Assembly (NCBI RefSeq): GCF_902150045.1
Contig: NZ_CABFVU010000001.1
Coordinates: 1 to 64,000 of the forward strand
Direction of reading: 5' to 3'
Source: Chitinophaga polysaccharea
GTDB lineage: Bacteria > Bacteroidota > Bacteroidia > Chitinophagales > Chitinophagaceae
Length of the DNA stretch: 64,000 nt
Of this stretch, positions 62,406-64,000 are shown piece by piece. The notes below the pieces were generated by a model. The model worked only from the letters and a program-made list of their open reading frames with translations, was not told the origin of the DNA and ran no database searches. The number at the start of each line of letters is the position of its first letter. Position 1 is the stretch's first letter. A program made the translations under genes and the position numbers.

Positions 62406-64000
62406 AAAGCCTGTTTACCTGTCTCCTGTTTTTCGTTTGCAGCGTCACAAACCTGCCGGCGCAAAGCATTATGGTGAGCGGTAAAGTTACAGATGAGCAA
62501 AATGCGCCTGTTCCATTTGCTTCCATTGGGCTGATACATTTAACCGGCAGGCATGTGGTAGCACAGGCGCAAAGCGACAGCACCGGCATGTTTTCCCTTT
62601 CTGCGACGCCAGGTAAATACCTGCTCAAAATAACGTGTATTGGTTACCGTGAGTTGCTGAAAGAACTTTCTTTAACACCATCTACGGTAAGTATCGGGCA
62701 GCTGGTATTAACAGCCAGCAGTACAAAGCTGGGAGAAATAAGGGTGGCCGGCAGGAAGCCGGTGCTGCAGCAAAGTGGAGGCAAGCTTATTGTAAACCTG
62801 TCACAAAGCGCCGCCACTCCCGGCGTATCGGTTCTTGACATGCTGAAAAGGCTGCCCGGTATCAGTGCTGATCAGAACGGGCAGCTCCTGATGCGTGGCT
62901 CTTCCGGCATCAATGTGATCATCGACGGTAAACCTACCTATCTCTCCAAAGACCAGCTGGCAAATATGTTATCAGGAATGCCGGCAGATGACATCGCCCG
63001 GGTGGAGATCATGTCCACCTCTACATCAGACATGGATGCTAACGGCAACGCAGGTACGATAAGCATCACTACTAAAAAACAAAAGTCGGCCGGTTATGCG
63101 TTTGATGTAGCCAGCGGCATTGGTAAAAGCAATAAGAATACTTTCTTTACCAATAATATCAGCGGCAACTATAATACCGGCAGGATGAATATATACGGCT
63201 CACTGGATATCAGCTCCAAACACCGGTATTCACTCAACGAAGCCAGCAGCTACACCACCTATAACAACGAAAAGCTGCGGTACGACAGGGCTTCAGACCG
63301 ACCTGTTAAAACAGTTTTCTATACTTATAAACTGGGAACCGACTGGAACATCAGTAAAAAAAGTACGCTTGAATTTTCTTTTGATGGCTACCTCGACAAC
63401 TGGAAACTGAACAGTGAAAGTAATGCAGTGCTCAGCGATATGAATGGCAGGCCCCGGTACAGGTCGCAGTCTTTTATTCAAGCCAAAGAGCCTTACTACT
63501 ACAATACTTTACACAGCAGGTACAGCTACCAGGCAGACAGCACCGGGAAAAGTATTTCGGTTGACGCAGATTATATCCGCTACAGCAATAACTCCGACGG
63601 AGAAGTAAGTACCCGTTTTACGGATATCATTCACGAAGATCTTCTAAACAGCAATCGTTTTAAATTCAGTCAGCCGATATATATTGATATCTTTTCCACC
63701 AGGATAGATGCCGCGCTTCCGTTGAAGCCTGTCACATTAAAGACCGGTTTTAAATTTACCACAGCCCGGGTAAATAATCCCATCCGTTACTGGAATTATA
63801 CCGGTGCTGTTTTTGAGCCGGACGATACACAAACCGGTTCCTTCCGGTACAACGAGCAACTGCTTTCCGCGTATGTTAGCGGGCAAAAAAAATGGCAGCA
63901 TACCAGCCTCGACCTGGGATTACGGCTGGAACATACCGTGGCGGGGCAAAACAGCAGGGAGCTGGATACTGCCTGGAATTATGCCAGCCTGTTTCCCACG
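62402..64000 (+). CDS. Outer-membrane beta-barrel protein, 3' end outside window
   Basis: 533 codons, still open at the edge. Signal peptide (cleavage near TNLPAQS), CarboxypepD-like domain (VSGKVTDEQNAPVPFASIGL, 25-110), then a plug-like region (VLDMLKRLPGISADQNGQLLMRGSSGINVIIDGKPT, VEIMSTSTSDMDANGNAGTISITTKK) and barrel strands. This is the 'outer membrane beta-barrel family' related to TonB receptors. ATGA overlap with the permease shows it is in the same operon. Confidence 0.85.
   Translation, partial: MKSLFTCLLFFVCSVTNLPAQSIMVSGKVTDEQNAPVPFASIGLIHLTGRHVVAQAQSDSTGMFSLSATPGKYLLKITCIGYRELLKELSLTPSTVSIGQLVLTASSTKLGEIRVAGRKPVLQQSGGKLIVNLSQSAATPGVSVLDMLKRLPGISADQNGQLLMRGSSGINVIIDGKPTYLSKDQLANMLSGMPADDIARVEIMSTSTSDMDANGNAGTISITTKKQKSAGYAFDVASGIGKSNKNTFFTNNISGNYNTGRMNIYGSLDISSKHRYSLNEASSYTTYNNEKLRYDRASDRPVKTVFYTYKLGTDWNISKKSTLEFSFDGYLDNWKLNSESNAVLSDMNGRPRYRSQSFIQAKEPYYYNTLHSRYSYQADSTGKSISVDADYIRYSNNSDGEVSTRFTDIIHEDLLNSNRFKFSQPIYIDIFSTRIDAALPLKPVTLKTGFKFTTARVNNPIRYWNYTGAVFEPDDTQTGSFRYNEQLLSAYVSGQKKWQHTSLDLGLRLEHTVAGQNSRELDTAWNYASLFPT

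Overview
The window looks like a chromosomal piece of a Bacteroidota bacterium, most likely family Chitinophagaceae (Chitinophaga-like). The support is indirect but consistent: SusC/SusD pairs, a hybrid two-component sensor fragment, LytTR/LytS signalling, TonB-dependent receptors with CarboxypepD-like plugs, many short Sec or lipoprotein signals, promoters of the TTG-N19-TAnnTTTG type, and a complete chitin/GlcNAc utilisation locus. No rRNA, CRISPR array or intact mobile element is visible. One tRNA (Pro, CGG) is present.

Layout. 1-2.9 kb: AT-rich accessory DNA with an HExxH secreted-type protein cut by the window edge, a small exported protein, an IS481-type transposase stub and tRNA-Pro. 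3.5-13.9 kb: single-gene housekeeping/accessory cargo (hydrolases, TlpA-like thioredoxin, GNAT, DinB, squalene-cyclase-like toroid, SDRs, AAA ATPase) with several decayed fragments between them. 14.0-15.8 kb: an ArsR-SRPBCC-DoxX-YdeI operon with a readable promoter and twin palindromic operators. 16.0-22.0 kb: an operon of two ABC-2 permeases, a siderophore-type TonB receptor and an AraC regulator. 22-32 kb: methyltransferase, LytS/LytTR pair, YceI, DUF493, isochorismatase-like protein, DUF2268 protease, fimbrial-anchor-like lipoprotein, AraC, an SDR pseudogene and an NmrA-like protein.

32.3-36.7 kb (minus strand) is a wrecked polysaccharide utilisation locus: GH16-like lipoprotein, beta-helix protein without its N-terminus, SusD without its C-terminus, only the last ~35 residues of a SusC, and only the first ~95 residues of a hybrid two-component sensor. 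The truncated genes are fused head to tail.

36.7-54.7 kb is an apparently intact chitin/chitooligosaccharide locus. Read on the minus strand it runs SusC, SusD, a GH18-fold lipoprotein whose catalytic motif is lost (likely a surface glycan-binding protein), an active-looking GH18 chitinase, a GH20 hexosaminidase, an MFS sugar permease, NagA, NagB, a CBM9-like protein and a DUF5009/HGSNAT-like acetyltransferase, mostly with 4-nt overlaps. A LacI regulator sits upstream, and a further GH18 lipoprotein lies on the plus strand. Three near-identical palindromes (consensus close to TTCGTnnACGTnnACGAA) flank lacI on both sides. Two of them overlap recognisable -7 boxes, so LacI probably controls both directions. 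Chitin would be cut outside by the two GH18 enzymes, imported by SusCD, trimmed by GH20, taken into the cytoplasm by the MFS permease and routed to fructose-6-phosphate by NagA and NagB. No GlcNAc kinase is visible here.

55.9-64.0 kb carries a second, fuller version of the 16-kb system: a His/Cys-rich small exported protein, an ABC ATPase, a TonB receptor, two ABC-2 permeases and an outer-membrane barrel protein cut by the window end. Both copies begin at a GCAAC-N3-GTTGC palindrome touching the first start codon. This suggests one regulon, possibly metal-responsive, and is the best candidate for an under-described system. A second theme is erosion: at least seven gene remnants are visible, several being same-strand gene-to-gene junctions.
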